Shown here piece after piece: positions 1-10,680 of a DNA stretch of 64,000 bases; position 1 is the stretch's first letter, and every line of letters begins with the position of its first letter. The DNA lies in assembly GCA_009667805.1 (NCBI GenBank), contig CM019075.1, positions 16,980,376 through 17,044,375 of the forward strand. The letters run 5' to 3'. The stretch is from Leptobrachium leishanense. Lineage: Eukaryota; Chordata; Amphibia; Anura; Megophryidae. Made by a program: the position numbers and the translations under genes. Under the pieces are notes generated by a model. The model was not told the origin of the DNA, searched no databases, and worked only from the letters and a program-made list of their open reading frames with translations.

Positions 1-290
1 TTGGGTCAGTCTGTACAGACTTAAAAAACGATTGGATGACTTCCTGCAGACACAGAATATTAAGGGTTATAATATTTAATATGTGGGTAAAAGCTTCTTG
101 ATCCAAGGAGAAATCTGACTGCCATTCTGGGGTCAAGAAGGAATTTTTTCCCAGTATGTTGCATATTTCAGACTGGGTTTTTTGCCTTCTTTTGGATCAA
201 CAGCAGTAGGTTATGTGGGAGAGGCTGAACCCGATGGACGCATGTCTTTTTTCAGCCTATATAACTATAACTATAACAATAACAATAACA
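1..290 (+). mobile_element. CR1/L2-type LINE 3' end (truncated by window edge)
   Basis: This is the 3' end of a non-LTR retrotransposon reading rightward and ending in a short ATAACT/AATAAC-type tandem tail near 265-290. A second copy of the same sequence lies inverted at 11828-12235. In that copy the reverse strand encodes a WNSLPxEVV...FKKRLDxFL stretch, which is typical of the ORF2 C-terminus of CR1/L2/Rex1-group LINEs. Only the last codons of that stretch are present here. The exact clade is inferred. Confidence 0.6.
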
Positions 291-346
291 GTACGTATCT
301 GGTAGCGCGATGGTTGTCGCTCTCGGGATTCAGGTGGTTCTCTTAA

Positions 347-1006
347 CCCCTTAAGGACCCCTGACGTACCCTGTACGTCCTGTCCACAGGTCTCCCTTAG
401 ACCCGCGGACGTACAGGGTACGTCAGCGGCGCCTAATCCCCCTCCCGCCCGATACTCCCCTCCCTCGCCGGATCCCACGGCGATCTGGCAGGGAGGAAGC
501 CTGCCCATGTGATTTACATGGGCAGGCGAGGCTGATGACGTCGCCACGCTGCGTGGTGACGTCATCAGCAGGCGTCCCCATGGATTTCAATGGAGGGGAG
601 GGGCTCCTTCGGAGCCCTCTATCTCCCCAACCATTGAAGCTAGGGAGATGCCGTTTGCACCGCTGGAGAGGGGAGAGCCTCCCCTTTCCAGCGGTGTATG
701 GCATTAACCATTTTGCCGCCGGATCACGTTGCGGCGCCAATTGGCGCCAAAACGCGATTCAAACCTGGAGGGGGGCTGACATCTTGGATGTCAGCCAAGC
801 CTCCAGGTCCCCCCCACCCACTGACAACCTCACCATATGTGTGAGGATGTCAGTGGGCCAGTTAACCCTCTAGCTGCCATGTAGAGATAAGGGGATCCTA
901 AGGATCCCTTTATCTCCTGATCCATGGCAGCTAGATGGTCATATTTGCCATCATTTGAAAGGCCTGATTATGGCCTTTCAAATGATACCAAACATGACCA
1001 GGTTTG

Positions 1007-1041
<35 letters not shown>

Positions 1042-1559
1042 ATAAAAAAATTAAAATAAATGTTTTTTTTTTTAAAAAGTTTTTGTCTGGGGGGGGTTTA
1101 ATTAAATAGGACCTAGGCTGTCATCTAAAAATAATTAGCACAAAATGGTCAGAATGAGCGCAGCGCACATAGGTGAACTGTCTCAGCAGTGAAGGGGTTA
1201 AAAAGCAAACGCATGTAAAAATTGGGTATTTCTAGTCTCGGGACAAAATTTTGAACCTATTTAGCCGGGGTCTTTTTGGGTGGTTGTAGATTTTGGGGAT
1301 TAAATTACAAAAAGTGTGTTTTTACCATTTTTTTTCCTCATATTTCATATTTTTTTTCATAGTAAATTATTCGATATGATGGAAATAATGGTATTTCTAG
1401 AAAGTCCATTTAATGGCGGGAAAAAGGGTGTATAATATGTGTGGGTTGAATAAACGAGTAAGAGGAAAATTTGACCTAAACACTAACAGCGCAGAAACGT
1501 AAAAACAGCAGCGGTCACTAAAAGACAGATTTGTGTAAAACCGCCCGGTCACTAAGGGG
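347..1559. mobile_element. Non-autonomous TTAA-flanked DNA transposon (piggyBac/Kolobok type)
   Basis: The element begins CCCCTTAAGGACC and ends GGTCACTAAGGGG, imperfect inverted termini, with TTAA on each side (343-346 and 1560-1563). TTAA duplication is the signature of piggyBac and Kolobok superfamilies. It has no transposase. Internally it holds short palindromes (for example 389-425 around GTACAGGGTACGTC and 945-985) and an A-rich run near 1010-1040. It sits in the left arm of fold-back element 1. Confidence 0.55.
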
Positions 1560-1566
1560 TTAATAT

Positions 1567-3448
1567 CAGTGGCGTAGCGTGGGTTGTCAGCGCCCGGGGC
1601 CAGCCAAGAATTGTGCACCGCCCCCCCCCCCAACCTGTGGACACGTTATCATGCCCTGATTCCCTTCCACCCACCATTAGGGCATTGAACCCCTTAACTG
1701 TGATACAACAACCACTCAGGATACTTGGTTCCAGCCAAACAACATGGTGCTCTAGGCTAGGGTATAAACAGCCGCAGACTTGAAGTTGTGAAAATGAAAG
1801 GTCTTTTTATTCCAGCATAAACAAACACCACACTTGCCTTTAATCACCTGCAATAGTGATTCAAACAAAAACTACAAATGAAAACTAGGGATGCACCGAT
1901 ACCACTTTTTTTTAACACCGAGTACGAGTACCGATATTTTTTAAAAGTACTCACCGATACCGAGTACCAATACATTTATTTTATGTCATGTGAACGCTTT
2001 CCAATAAGAACAGACCTCCTATAAAAATGCCCCCAGCTCACAAGTATATATCCCCCCCAGATACATATACACAGAATGTCGCCAGCTCTCACGTGGATAT
2101 TGCCCCAGCCAGCTCTCACGTGGATATTGCCCCAGCCAGCTCTCACGTGGATATTGCCCCAGCCAGCTCTCACGTGGATCTTGCCCCAGCCAGCTCTCAC
2201 GTGGATCTTGCCCCAGCCAGCTCTCACGTGGATATTGCCCCAGCCAGCTCTCACGTGGATATTGCCCCAGCCAGCTCTCACGTGGATATTGCCCCAGCCA
2301 GCTCTCACGTGGATATTGCCCCAGCCAGCTCTCACGTGGATATTGCCCCAGCCAGCTCTCACGTGGATATTGCCCCAGCCAGCTCTCACGTGGATATTGC
2401 CCCAGCCAGCTCTCACGTGGATATTGCCCCAGCCAGCTCTCACGTGGATATTGCCCCAGCCAGCTCTCACGTGGATATTGCCCCAGCCAGCTCTCACGTG
2501 GATATTGCCCCAGCCAGCTCTCACGTGGATATTGCCCCAGCCAGCTCTCACGTGGATATTGCCCCAGCCAGCTCTCACGTGGATATTGCCCCAGCCAGCT
2601 CTCACGTGAATATTACCCCAGCCAGCTCTCACGTGAATATTACCCCAGCCAGCTCTCACGTGGATATTGCCCCAGCCAGCTCTCACGTGGATATTGCCCC
2701 AGCCAGCTCTCACGTGGATATTGCCCCAGCCAGCTCACACGTGGATCTTGCCCCAGCCAGCTCACACGTGGATCTTGCCCCAGCCAGCTCACACGTGGAT
2801 CTTGCCCCAGCCAGCTCACACGTGGATCTTGCCCCAGCCAGCTCACACGTGGATCTTGCCCCAGACAGCTCACACGTGGATCTTGCCCCAGACAGCTCAC
2901 ACGTGGATCTTGCCCCAGCCAGCTCACACATGGATCTTGCCCCAGCCAGCTCACACATGGATCTTGCCCCAGCCAGCTCACACATGGATCTTGCCCCAGC
3001 CAGCTCACACATGGATCTTGCCCCAGCTCCAGATGCCAGCAGGGGTTGGGGGCTGGATGCCATGCAGCGGGTGTGCCACTGCACGGTCCTGAACAGTGTG
3101 AGAGTCTGTGATGAAGGGGAGGCAGCTGCGTGCGTGCGCAGGTCACACGGTCCGGCCAGTCAGGTGGTACAGAGACTCAGTACCACCTGACTAGCCGGAC
3201 CTGCGCCCACACGCAGTGGCCTCCCCTTCAACACGGACTCACGCTGTTCAGGACCTTCGACCGGGCTCTCCCGCTGCACGGCATCTGGGCCCCCTCAACC
3301 CGCGGGCCCTTGGGCGGCGCCCGAGGGCCCGGCGGGTCAGTCAGGGCCTGAACTTTTAGGGGCGCAAATTTCTTTTGGAATTATGCGCCCCTAAGAAAAC
3401 TGCGCCCGGGGCCACGGCCCCCCAGCCCCCCCCCACGCTACGCCACTG
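1567..3448. mobile_element. Non-autonomous hAT-like transposon carrying a minisatellite
   Basis: The termini are inverted: CAGTGGCGTAGCGTGGG at the left and the reverse complement of the same motif (CCCACGCTACGCCACTG) at the right. They are flanked by TTAATAT on both sides (1560-1566 and 3450-3456; 7 of 8 bases of an expected 8-bp duplication, with one mismatch in the outermost base). CAGTGGCG-type ends with 8-bp duplications fit hAT elements. No transposase is present; about half of the interior is the 27-bp tandem array at 2081-3027. Confidence 0.55.
2081..3027. repeat. 27-bp minisatellite with an E-box in almost every unit
   Basis: About 35 head-to-tail copies of a 27-bp unit (core CAGCTCTCACGTGGATATTG). 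Roughly 31 copies keep the palindrome CACGTG; the last four read CACATG. Sub-variants are clustered (ATATT versus ATCTT, TCTCAC versus TCACAC), which indicates local amplification. Because 27 is a multiple of 3, long open frames run through on both strands, but they have no gene-like ends and are not called as proteins. Confidence 0.9.
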
Positions 3449-3930
3449 CTTAATATGCATCATCTACATGGATAGAATATGAAAAAGCAAATCGCATATT
3501 ATAGTGCGGAGCGTACTGATAAAATGCAAAATGCCGTTATATATTCAGATAGCACTCACAAATATAGAGCCACAACACTGGCTCTGAGTGGGTAAACACT
3601 GTTGGGTACTTTGCTTCTCAAAATCTCTAAGGTGACCCACACCTATAGATCGAAGATCTTCTTCCAATGTGGATATATGTGGAAACCTAAAGAACAAGGG
3701 AACTCCCTTGCGCAAATCCACTACAAATTTTTAGAACTTTGTTAGGATATAAAGTATCCAACTCACATTTGGTGGAGCTTAACCCAGCTCTTGGTAGGAA
3801 CGCCTGTGGACTCGTTGCATAGGTCGTGTCCACGAAACCCTTCCGGAAATCAGGACTTCGGGGATAAAGCTTAAAAATCATTTTATTTAAACATAAAACA
3901 AATTGCAGTGAACCTGGCACTGCCAGATGG

Positions 3931-3971
3931 CCAGGACGCGTTTCGCCACAGATTGTGGCTTCTTCAGCTGG
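3931..3971 (-). ncRNA. Hammerhead ribozyme-type motif, fold-back element 1
   Basis: Reading the minus strand, CCAG is followed by CTGAAGA, then a perfect 6-bp hairpin GCCACA-ATC-TGTGGC, then GAAA, CGCG, TC and CTGG. This matches the hammerhead core CUGANGA / stem II / GAAA / NUH, with stem I formed by CCAG and CTGG. Stem III is reduced to the palindrome ACGCGT, as in hammerheads that act as dimers. The variable core position 7 is A here. Activity is inferred, not shown. Confidence 0.55.
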
Positions 3972-4908
3972 TTTACCCACTCAGAGCCAGTGTTGGGGCT
4001 CTATATTTGTGAGTGCTATCTGAATATATAACGGCATTTTGCATTTTATCAGTACGCTCTGCACTATATACTTTTTCATATTATATCCATGTGGATAATG
4101 CATATTAAGAGAACCACCTGAATCCCGAGAGCAACTACCATTGTGCTACCAGATACGTACTTTGTTACTTGTCACACTGGTTTGGGGGAAACCACTGTTT
4201 ATCTGGTTTGGCATCGGGACACTGGTGATGGTACATGCTTTGGGCGCCTACCATTTTTTCTGTGTATCCTGGTACAATGTGTCCAGGCCACCAGGTTCAA
4301 GAAGCCAAGCATAAAGATGGAGTAGAATTACAGAGGTTTGGATCCGTTGCCTCAAGCTTCTGCTTAAATTTGAGATCATTTTAAGTTCCCTTCAGGTCGT
4401 GGCACATTTAGGTCAGAGCTAGGGAGGCAGCCATGGGATTTAAAGAGCCAGTAAAGTGTTGTACATTGATATGACGTGAATAGAAGTGGCGAGACGATTG
4501 GTGAGTTTTAGACCTACTCTAGTATGTAATACGTTTGCACACTGAGGCCGCATTCACAAGCGTGGAGGGAACGTCTGAACACCTGTGTGACCTCACTGAC
4601 TACATGTTATTGCGCTCAGCCCTACAAAAGCACGAGCCTCCTAGGATCGATTTTTGAAGGCACGTCGAGTGACCGTTGCAGCTTTTTGACGGAGCATGTC
4701 AGCACATCCAGTACTACACACATCACATCATGTGGCCCTCCCAGTTGAGCCGTAGTAACGCTACGACGGATGCAGGGAGGAGGGGACACTATAGATGCAC
4801 TCCATGCTCGTGTGACCGCGACCTAATGAAATAAACCGTGCAGGCGTGTGACAACGTGTAGAAGTATTCTGACATGTGTAAGTCATGGTAGAGTGTCTGG
4901 CTCCACAC

Positions 4909-5032
4909 CTGCATGTGTTTGTAGCTCTCCTGTTCTCGTTTAAGCATTGCTTCTGCATCCCGAAGTCTCTCCTGCGCGTTCTGCAAGGCTTGGCTGTGCA
5001 GGCTGCTCCCTTCGCTGTGATCCTGAAGGATT
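4909..5032 (-). CDS. GOLGA5: GOLGA5 (golgin-84) internal coding exon, last one in window
   Basis: Exon of 124 nt on the minus strand. It is entered in phase 2 after a polypyrimidine tract and CAG acceptor (5033-5034 in plus coordinates) and left in phase 0 at CAG|GTGTGG. It encodes a heptad-rich segment beginning RILQDHSEGSSLHSQ and ending REQESYKHMQ, which continues the coiled coil of golgin-84. The reading phase joins correctly to the exon at 6282-6501. Later exons, including the C-terminal membrane anchor, lie beyond the left edge; nothing recognisable as GOLGA5 is seen between 1 and 4900. Confidence 0.85.
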
Positions 5033-5220
5033 CTGAGGGGTGAGAAAACCAAGAAGAAAGTTTAATCTCATTTGGTGAAACCTTTCTTTGCTTTGCAGGA
5101 AAAGACCTAACGAAGCGTCACAGCACTGAGATGCATTAATGCTCGTTAATGTGCAGAACCAAGATTGTTATGGCTGGGGTGTGGGGATGAATTTGCAACA
5201 GCAATAAAGGCTCAGAACAG

Positions 5221-5816
5221 CACCCAGAGCTCATTACAGCGTGCCCACACAATGCAAGGCCAGCATGCACAGAGCTCATTACAGCGTGCCCACACAATGC
5301 AAGCATGCACCGAGCTCATTACAGCGTGCCCACACAATGCAAGGTCAGCATGCACAGAGCTCATTACAGCGTGCCCACACAATGCAAGGCCAGCATGCAC
5401 CGAGCTCATTACAGCGTGCCCACACAATGCAAGGCCAGCATGCACCGAGCTCATTACAGCGTGCCCACACAATGCAAGGCCAGCATGCACCGAGCTCATT
5501 ACAGCGTGCCCACACAATGCAAGCATGCACCGAGCTAATTACAGCGTGCCCACACAATGCAAGGCCAGCATGCACCGAGCTAATTACAGCGTGCCCACAC
5601 AATGCAAGGCCAGCATGTACCGAGCTCATTACAGCGTGCCCACACAATGCAAGCATGCACCGAGCTAATTACAGCGTGCCCACACAATGCAAGGCCAGCA
5701 TGCACCGAGCTCATTACAGCGTGCCCACACAATGCAAGCATGCACTGAGCTCATTACAGCCTGCCCACACGATGCAAGGCCAGCATACACCGAGCTCATT
5801 ACAGTTATAACACAAT
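5221..5816. repeat. 45/40-bp minisatellite in a GOLGA5 intron
   Basis: About 13 tandem units built on GAGCTCATTACAGCGTGCCC followed by ACACAATGCAAGGCCAGCATGCACC. Long units are about 45 bp and short units about 40 bp (lacking GGCCA or equivalent). The array lies in the intron between the coding exons at 4909-5032 and 6282-6501. Open frames through it are by-products of the repeat length. Confidence 0.9.
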
Positions 5817-6281
5817 TTGAGGCCACTGTGTGCTGAGCTCAGTACACTGACATAATGCAAAGTCACAGATCTAGTTGAACCTTTAAACTTAATCTGCGCC
5901 GCTTTAAACATCCCTCTTCAGCAACTCCCAGGTGACCGGCAGATTACAACTCTATTTACAAGCGTTTTTCACATTTAAAAGGGTCTCTACCACTTTAGAT
6001 TATAAAGCACCTGCTGTTTTTTCCGTTGAACTGCATGTAAAAGTACATTTTTTATCTGTTTCCATTTTATAGAATTTTCCATGAGGCAACGTTTACCAAA
6101 ATCTGTGCAAAGGTTTTTCTTAAATACTGTAGATGAGCCACAGAAGTAAACAGTTAATGAGGTGGAGGGAATGTTTAGACAAGGCTTCCCGGGTCTATTC
6201 AAGCTACTCGAGAAGAAATCGCAGCTGAATGAGATAAAGGAGCATTGTGATTGAGTTATTCGAATATACCTTTAAGCTTAC

Positions 6282-6501
6282 CTGGATTTCTCGCTCTGGA
6301 GCGTTTCTAAGGCCTCTGTTCGGCTGCGAAGTAACTGGTCGGCTTCCTGCAGCCGTATTTTGAGAACGGCAAGCTGGGAGTCCTTTGCAGACATGGCTTC
6401 TGTCAGGTCGTCCACTTGAGCTCTCAGTTCTCGAGCCGATCTGTCAGTTTTTGAGTTGTCATTATTCCACTTCTCTATTCGTGCACGCGCTTCGTTCAAC
6501 T
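6282..6501 (-). CDS. GOLGA5: GOLGA5 (golgin-84) internal coding exon
   Basis: Exon of 220 nt on the minus strand, entered in phase 1 after TTTGTAG and left in phase 2 at CCAG|GTAAGC, a near-consensus donor. The translation (ELNEARARIEKWNNDNSKTD then alternating hydrophobic/charged heptads up to LQSEKS) is coiled coil. It follows in frame from the exon at 6641-6865, with no stop or frameshift, so the gene looks intact here. Confidence 0.87.
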
Positions 6502-6640
6502 CTACAAAGTAACACAAAGTGTTGAATGTGATCCATGTACCCGGAGCAACTCTACTGGCACATCACCTCCACACAAGTCAGTAAGTAGATACATCACCAT
6601 TAAAATCTATGGTTTAAACTGGTTTTGAGATGCACGTTAC

Positions 6641-6865
6641 CTTCCTGGGTCTCTTTAGACCTCTGAATCAATGCAGCCATTTCTTGGTTCAGAGACTGGA
6701 CCTCGTTCCTCAACAGCTGGTTCTCCAAGCGAAGGTTGGAGAGCTCGTGGGATTTTTGGTCTCCGTTTGTACCTTGGTTTGAGCCCTTTTCAGTTTTTGG
6801 ATCCTTGCTCTCGCTGACCACATTCTCCTGGATACTCGGTTCAGATTGTGTGTCAATAGACGTGT
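6641..6865 (-). CDS. GOLGA5: GOLGA5 (golgin-84) internal coding exon
   Basis: Exon of 225 nt on the minus strand, acceptor GGTTGCAG|ACACG and donor GAAG|GTAACG. It is entered and left in phase 1, matching both neighbours. It encodes a polar stretch (TSIDTQSEPSIQENVVSESK...) and then the start of the long coiled coil (LSNLRLENQLLRNEVQSLNQ). This is the expected transition in golgin-84 from the flexible N-terminal region to the rod. Confidence 0.87.
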
Positions 6866-6971
6866 CTGCAACCACACAAACACAATGGCGTCACATGATG
6901 CGCAGCTGGGGACGCTCTCGACTGAGCGTTTGCGTCACGCCTCCCCACTGATATATTAAGTATATATTACA

Positions 6972-7245
6972 CTATAGTGCAAGGGTGCACAACCTTTACC
7001 CTCCAGAGGTTTCTAAACATGTTCCATGATGTAGCCTGCCTTATCTGAAGCATCATGGGAGATGTAGTTCCAAAACATCAAGGGTGCCAAGGGTTGTCAT
7101 CACTGCGATAGTGCAACAGTGCTCAGCCTTTGCCTTCCAGATGTTGAAACTATTTCCCATGATCCTCAGCCAATCATTAGGCCGTCAGCCTTAACGGGAA
7201 ATGCAGTTTAAAACATCTGGAGAGACACGGCTGAGCATCCCGGCT
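6972..7245. repeat. Two diverged hAT-like MITE copies
   Basis: Two neighbouring palindromic sequences (about 6972-7100 and 7110-7245) carry motifs such as CATGGGAGATGTAGTTCCAAAACATC and CCAGATGTTGAAACTA, related to those at 8112-8244 and 61640-61764. Termini are decayed, so boundaries and family are uncertain. They lie in a GOLGA5 intron. Confidence 0.4.
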
Positions 7246-7902
7246 ATAGTGGTTATTCACTAACCTGTTTTTGCAAAGGCGATAAACGTCAGCGTCTCAA
7301 AACATGGAAACTCAAACAGTAGCAGGAGGAGATTCAGGATGAAGCTTCTCGTCGCCGTTAGCTTTTGGGACATGCAGAAGATTGTAGTCCGACGGTGGTA
7401 ACCTGCGGTCGTGAATAACCCCCGTACGCTTTATTTTCTTAATTTTGGAAAAATTAAGGTTACAACTGCAGCCCGATTTGGCGGTTATATATGGTCTGGG
7501 TTTGTGGTTTCGCGTAATCTCAGTGCTTTTACACCATTTGTGGTCACGGGTGCACCCATCTTTGAACATTGAGGTTAAGGCACCTACAAGCTCCTTCACC
7601 TGATATGACATTTGCACAGCAAGCCAACACTCATTGGTTGAGTGGATGGACACCTGCAGAAACGCAAGTGGAAGACACGGCCTTCAGGTGGTTTTCCTGC
7701 TCTGTTGCCATTTCTGTGACTGTCGGTGAAACCAGCTCGCGTCAGTCGGGAAACTCCAGACCTGGACATGTGTTTCTGGCAGGGTCAGTCATGTGCGGGG
7801 ACAATGGCCACAGATGTGAACCACTGAGTGCCCAACAGGTAACGACAGATTTCACTTTAAGACCACCACTTCCTTGCCAACGCAACGCTCAATTCTCTAG
7901 CA

Positions 7903-8084
7903 CAGTGGTTCCCAACCATTGTCCTCAAGTACCCCTAACAGGTCAGGTTTGCAGGATATATGAAGCGCAGCACAGGTGATCTTATTTGCTGCTCAGTGAT
8001 TGCAGGATTCAGTGCATTTCCCCAAAGGAATCCTTGAAACCTGACCTGTTAGGGGGACTTTAGGATTGCTGATGGGAACCACTG
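7903..8084. mobile_element. Short hAT-like MITE
   Basis: A 182-bp palindromic element beginning CAGTGGTTCCCAACCATTG and ending with the reverse complement GGGAACCACTG. Flanking 8-mers CTCTAGCA and TTCTAACA agree at 6 of 8 positions, in keeping with an aged 8-bp hAT target duplication. It is non-coding and lies in the intron between the first two GOLGA5 coding exons. Confidence 0.6.
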
Positions 8085-8111
8085 TTCTAACAGTGTATTG
8101 GAAAATGTAAA

Positions 8112-8244
8112 GCAGGGGCTCAGCCAACCTGGAACCTCCAGATATTTTGGACCTACTCCCATGATGCTCAAACACATTGGTCTTGTTGAGTCTCATGGGA
8201 GATGTAGTTCCAAACATCTGGAGGGCCGAGGTTTTGACCCCTGC
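8112..8244. mobile_element. Short palindromic MITE
   Basis: About 133 bp with inverted ends (GCAGGGGCTCAGCCAACCT at the left against AGGTTTTGACCCCTGC at the right) and an internal CCAGATATTTTGG / CCAAACATCTGG pair. It is probably hAT-derived. It ends about 85 bp before the splice donor of the first GOLGA5 coding exon. Confidence 0.5.
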
Positions 8245-8328
8245 CATAGTCTCAAGTTATGTGGCCTCTTCGTGGTCTCATCCTGCAGGACACAGACTGC
8301 AGAGCCCGTTGCACCCTCATGTTTTTAC

Positions 8329-8857
8329 CTGGTGTCTTTGGGAGTTGGTTTTCAAGCTTTTTGTCAGGAGTACTGGATTTTGCGGCAGACTGGCTGAACA
8401 AGACCGTCTCTTTCACAGCCTCTTTTTTAGAGTCGAAGCCCCCGTTGTGGATCTTGTCCGAACTGTTGAGGAAATCAAACAGGAGCTCGTCGTCCGGCTC
8501 GGATTTCTTCCTCCTGACAAATTGGCTGGAGGTCCTGTGTGAGGTTGGATTTGCAGGGACAACATGAGATGCGTCCGGAGAGGTCCTGGCAGTTGTCTTC
8601 ATGTTTGCGGTGCCAGCTAACACTGTTGCCTTTTGGTGCTTTATATTTTCGGCAGCAGAGGAGATGAAGCTGGACTTTCTTGGGGGCTGGATCTTGTCTG
8701 CGCTTTTCTCCTTTTCCTGGTCATGGCTTGTATAGGAATATGTATCTTCAAAGGAAGCTTCGCCGTCTTTGCCCGTTTTTAAAGCCGTGGCCGCTCCCTG
8801 ATCAACTAAATTCAGCAGATCCTCCGCTTTCCCTGCCAGATCGGTAAACCAGGACAT
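8329..8857 (-). CDS. GOLGA5: GOLGA5 (golgin-84) first coding exon
   Basis: Golgin-84 is a Golgi-membrane coiled-coil tether involved in Golgi ribbon structure and COPI vesicle capture; it is anchored by a C-terminal membrane segment. This exon supplies the start: ATG at 8857-8855 followed by MSWFTDLAGKAEDLLNLVDQ, the characteristic N-terminus of the family, then a low-complexity Ser/Lys-rich region (KKSEPDDELLFDFLNSSDK near the end). The exon runs from an acceptor GTTGCAG|GTCATGG (exon begins at 8896, 39 nt of 5' UTR) to the donor CCAG|GTAAAA, leaving phase 1. Three downstream exons (6641-6865, 6282-6501, 4909-5032) continue in correct phase. No disabling change was seen in about 1.1 kb of coding sequence. 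The N-terminus and synteny with LGMN make the assignment firm. Confidence 0.93.
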
Positions 8858-8896
8858 TGTTAAGGGCTCTGTAATCCGCTACGCTGGAACCATGAC
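8858..8896 (-). other. GOLGA5: GOLGA5 5' UTR part of exon 2
   Basis: This 39-nt leader lies between the acceptor (intron ends TTCTGTTGCAG) and the start codon. An upstream ATG in GTCATGG near the acceptor opens a different short frame. The upstream non-coding exon must lie to the right; a candidate is at 15779-16015. Confidence 0.6.
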
Positions 8897-8938
8897 CTGC
8901 AACAGAACATAAATCATGTGATCATATTCAGACTTTAA

Positions 8939-9556
8939 CCTCCCTGGCGGTATTCCCGAGTGTGACTCGGGGTTAAATTTCACTACCGTGAACGGTAACC
9001 CCGAGCCACACTCTGGCTGGATGCATACTCACCTCCTCCTGGCTCCCTCGCTGTCCCCCGCAGTGTGAACCCGGCGAGCTGCTTCCTGGTAAGGCTCCCT
9101 GCGAGACACACCATGCAGGGGGGCGGGACCAGCAGCAAACTTAGAAAAATATAATTTTACACTGTAGAATCCAAAGTGCAATGTTTATGAACGGCCACTA
9201 GGTGGCAGTACATAAGAAATAGACCATACATCCTCTCACTCTTGTTTTCAGACAGATTTCAGTGTTTTTTGTTGTATTTTATTGAATATTATTTATTTGC
9301 ATTATTTTGGATAATTATTTTGGGATAATAAATTATGTCGTGTTTAAAACGATCGGACAAATTATTTACAATTTTTTTTATTTATTTATTTATAAAGGAT
9401 TTTACCAGTAAGGACTCTTGATTTCACGGATTTCACTGCGTGATTCCTAATTATTACAGGCCAACTATGTACAAAAACACATTTCCTTTAAAAAAAAAAA
9501 AAAAATGGAGACGCTTTTAGACACGAAATTTTGAAAAAATTAGACCACTAGGGAGG
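8939..9556. mobile_element. Non-autonomous TTAA-flanked DNA transposon
   Basis: The element starts CCTCCCTGGCGGT and ends ACCACTAGGGAGG, inverted termini agreeing at 11 of 13 positions. TTAA lies on both sides (8935-8938 and 9557-9560). The first 80 bp are strongly palindromic around GAGTGTGACTCGGGG. It is typical of piggyBac/Kolobok-derived MITEs. A short LINE tail is nested near 9366-9440. Confidence 0.65.
9366..9440 (-). mobile_element. Fragment of LINE 3' tail
   Basis: TTTATTTATTTATTTATAAAGGATTTTACCAG is the same 3' end seen in the LINE at 62663-64000 and in the fragments at 51405-51530 and 51925-52045. Only about 75 bp are present, inside the TTAA element. Confidence 0.5.
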
Positions 9557-10637
9557 TTAAAGTCAACCTGTCATGTAGTGATTAATCACCTTAAAGGCAA
9601 ATATCTTGTAAACCCATCTCCAATTGTCCCTTCAGTGACATTTTGGCCCGGTAAGTCTATTCACTAAATCGGTCAGTTTGCCAAATACAGGTGATTTGAC
9701 AGAACACCAATTCATGTCAATTCGGCAGCACCGAAATTGTTCCATAGATCGTAATGTCTTCCATTCACTGAAAGCTGAACTGCACCGAAATGCTGATTTC
9801 GTTTCAGTTCAACAGGTTTAAAAAGGCGAATCCCATAGCTTTTCATGTAAAAAATTATTTTCTAAGACCGTTTATTCTATTTTGTAAAACACTTCTAAAA
9901 GTTGGGTTTTTTCACTTTTTTGGGGATTTTTTTGAAAGACTGTTTCATTTTTTAAAGGTTTTATTAATTGGACATATTCTACACTTGATATTTAGAGAGC
10001 AAATAAATTCCGGTGCTCTACTTCGGCACCCTTACACCCTGCAGTGAATTCAGCATTCACCGCAGGGTCGCCGAACCGATGCATTGAACGCCGATAAATC
10101 TGCCGAACCACCACAGTACGCATCTGAAAAAAGCTGACTGTCCAAAAGGGGGTTAAAAAAATAAAGTGCATGAATATGCCTGGAAATATGTAAGGTCCTA
10201 CGAACCATAAAAAGGTCCGATACAGAATTTAAAAAATCCAGGATACAGAGCCGGTGTCAGTCGCTTGCAATTTCTTTCACTTCAACTCCGGTCATGGCTC
10301 TCCTGGCCCACTTGTATGTCCTCCAAGGGTGAAAATAATGAAGTGATGGGAAAATAAACAGAAAAAATATTGTGCATGCTGTATTACTCCAATTAGGGTA
10401 GATACAAAGAAAGATGTACTCACACTTTGAGGTGCCAATTTAACCAAATAAGCACCAAACCGCATGCAGATCGGTGGATTTAGAAGTCAGGGGCACCGAT
10501 TCCCCTATCAGCAATCCAAGGAGCAGAAGTCTCGAACCTTGGGGATGTCTTTTCAGGATACCGAACGGATTAAATCACCAGGAGTCACTCGAGATGAGAG
10601 AATCCATACATGGTTTAATAAATAAAGTATTAAAATA

Positions 10638-10680
10638 CACCTCAAACGCGTTTCGCTATGAATAGCTTCATCAGTGGGTG
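10638..10680 (-). ncRNA. Hammerhead ribozyme-type motif, fold-back element 2
   Basis: On the minus strand the order is CACCCA, CTGATGA, a hairpin AGCTA-TTCA-TAGC, GAAA, CGCG, TTT and GAGGTG. The core CUGAUGA...GAAA is exact. Stem I pairs CACCCA with TG(A)GGTG, with one bulged A. The cleavage triplet would be GUU rather than GUC, which still fits NUH. The short stem III palindrome suggests a dimeric form. Confidence 0.6.

Larger units (their letters stand above)
291..4161. mobile_element. Hammerhead-bearing fold-back element 1, interrupted by two DNA transposons
   Basis: The sequence at 291-346 is the reverse complement of 4105-4161, and 3450-3600 is the reverse complement of 3968-4109. If 347-1559 (TTAA element) and 1567-3448 (hAT-like element) are removed, the left arm becomes continuous and pairs with the right arm over about 200 bp. 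A 380-bp asymmetric spacer (3600-3968) lies between the arms and includes a hammerhead-type motif at 3931-3971. Two other elements in the window (10238-12248 and 32203-33305) share this design. A Penelope-like or related non-autonomous retroelement is the best guess; no coding sequence is present. The outer limit on the right is not determined. Confidence 0.55.

Noticed and set aside
2027..3190. Open frames of up to 387 codons on both strands
   Set aside because: They are made by the 27-bp minisatellite, whose length is a multiple of 3; no gene-like start, end or domain.
5165..5810. Several overlapping open frames, plus and minus
   Set aside because: By-products of the 45-bp intronic minisatellite in GOLGA5.
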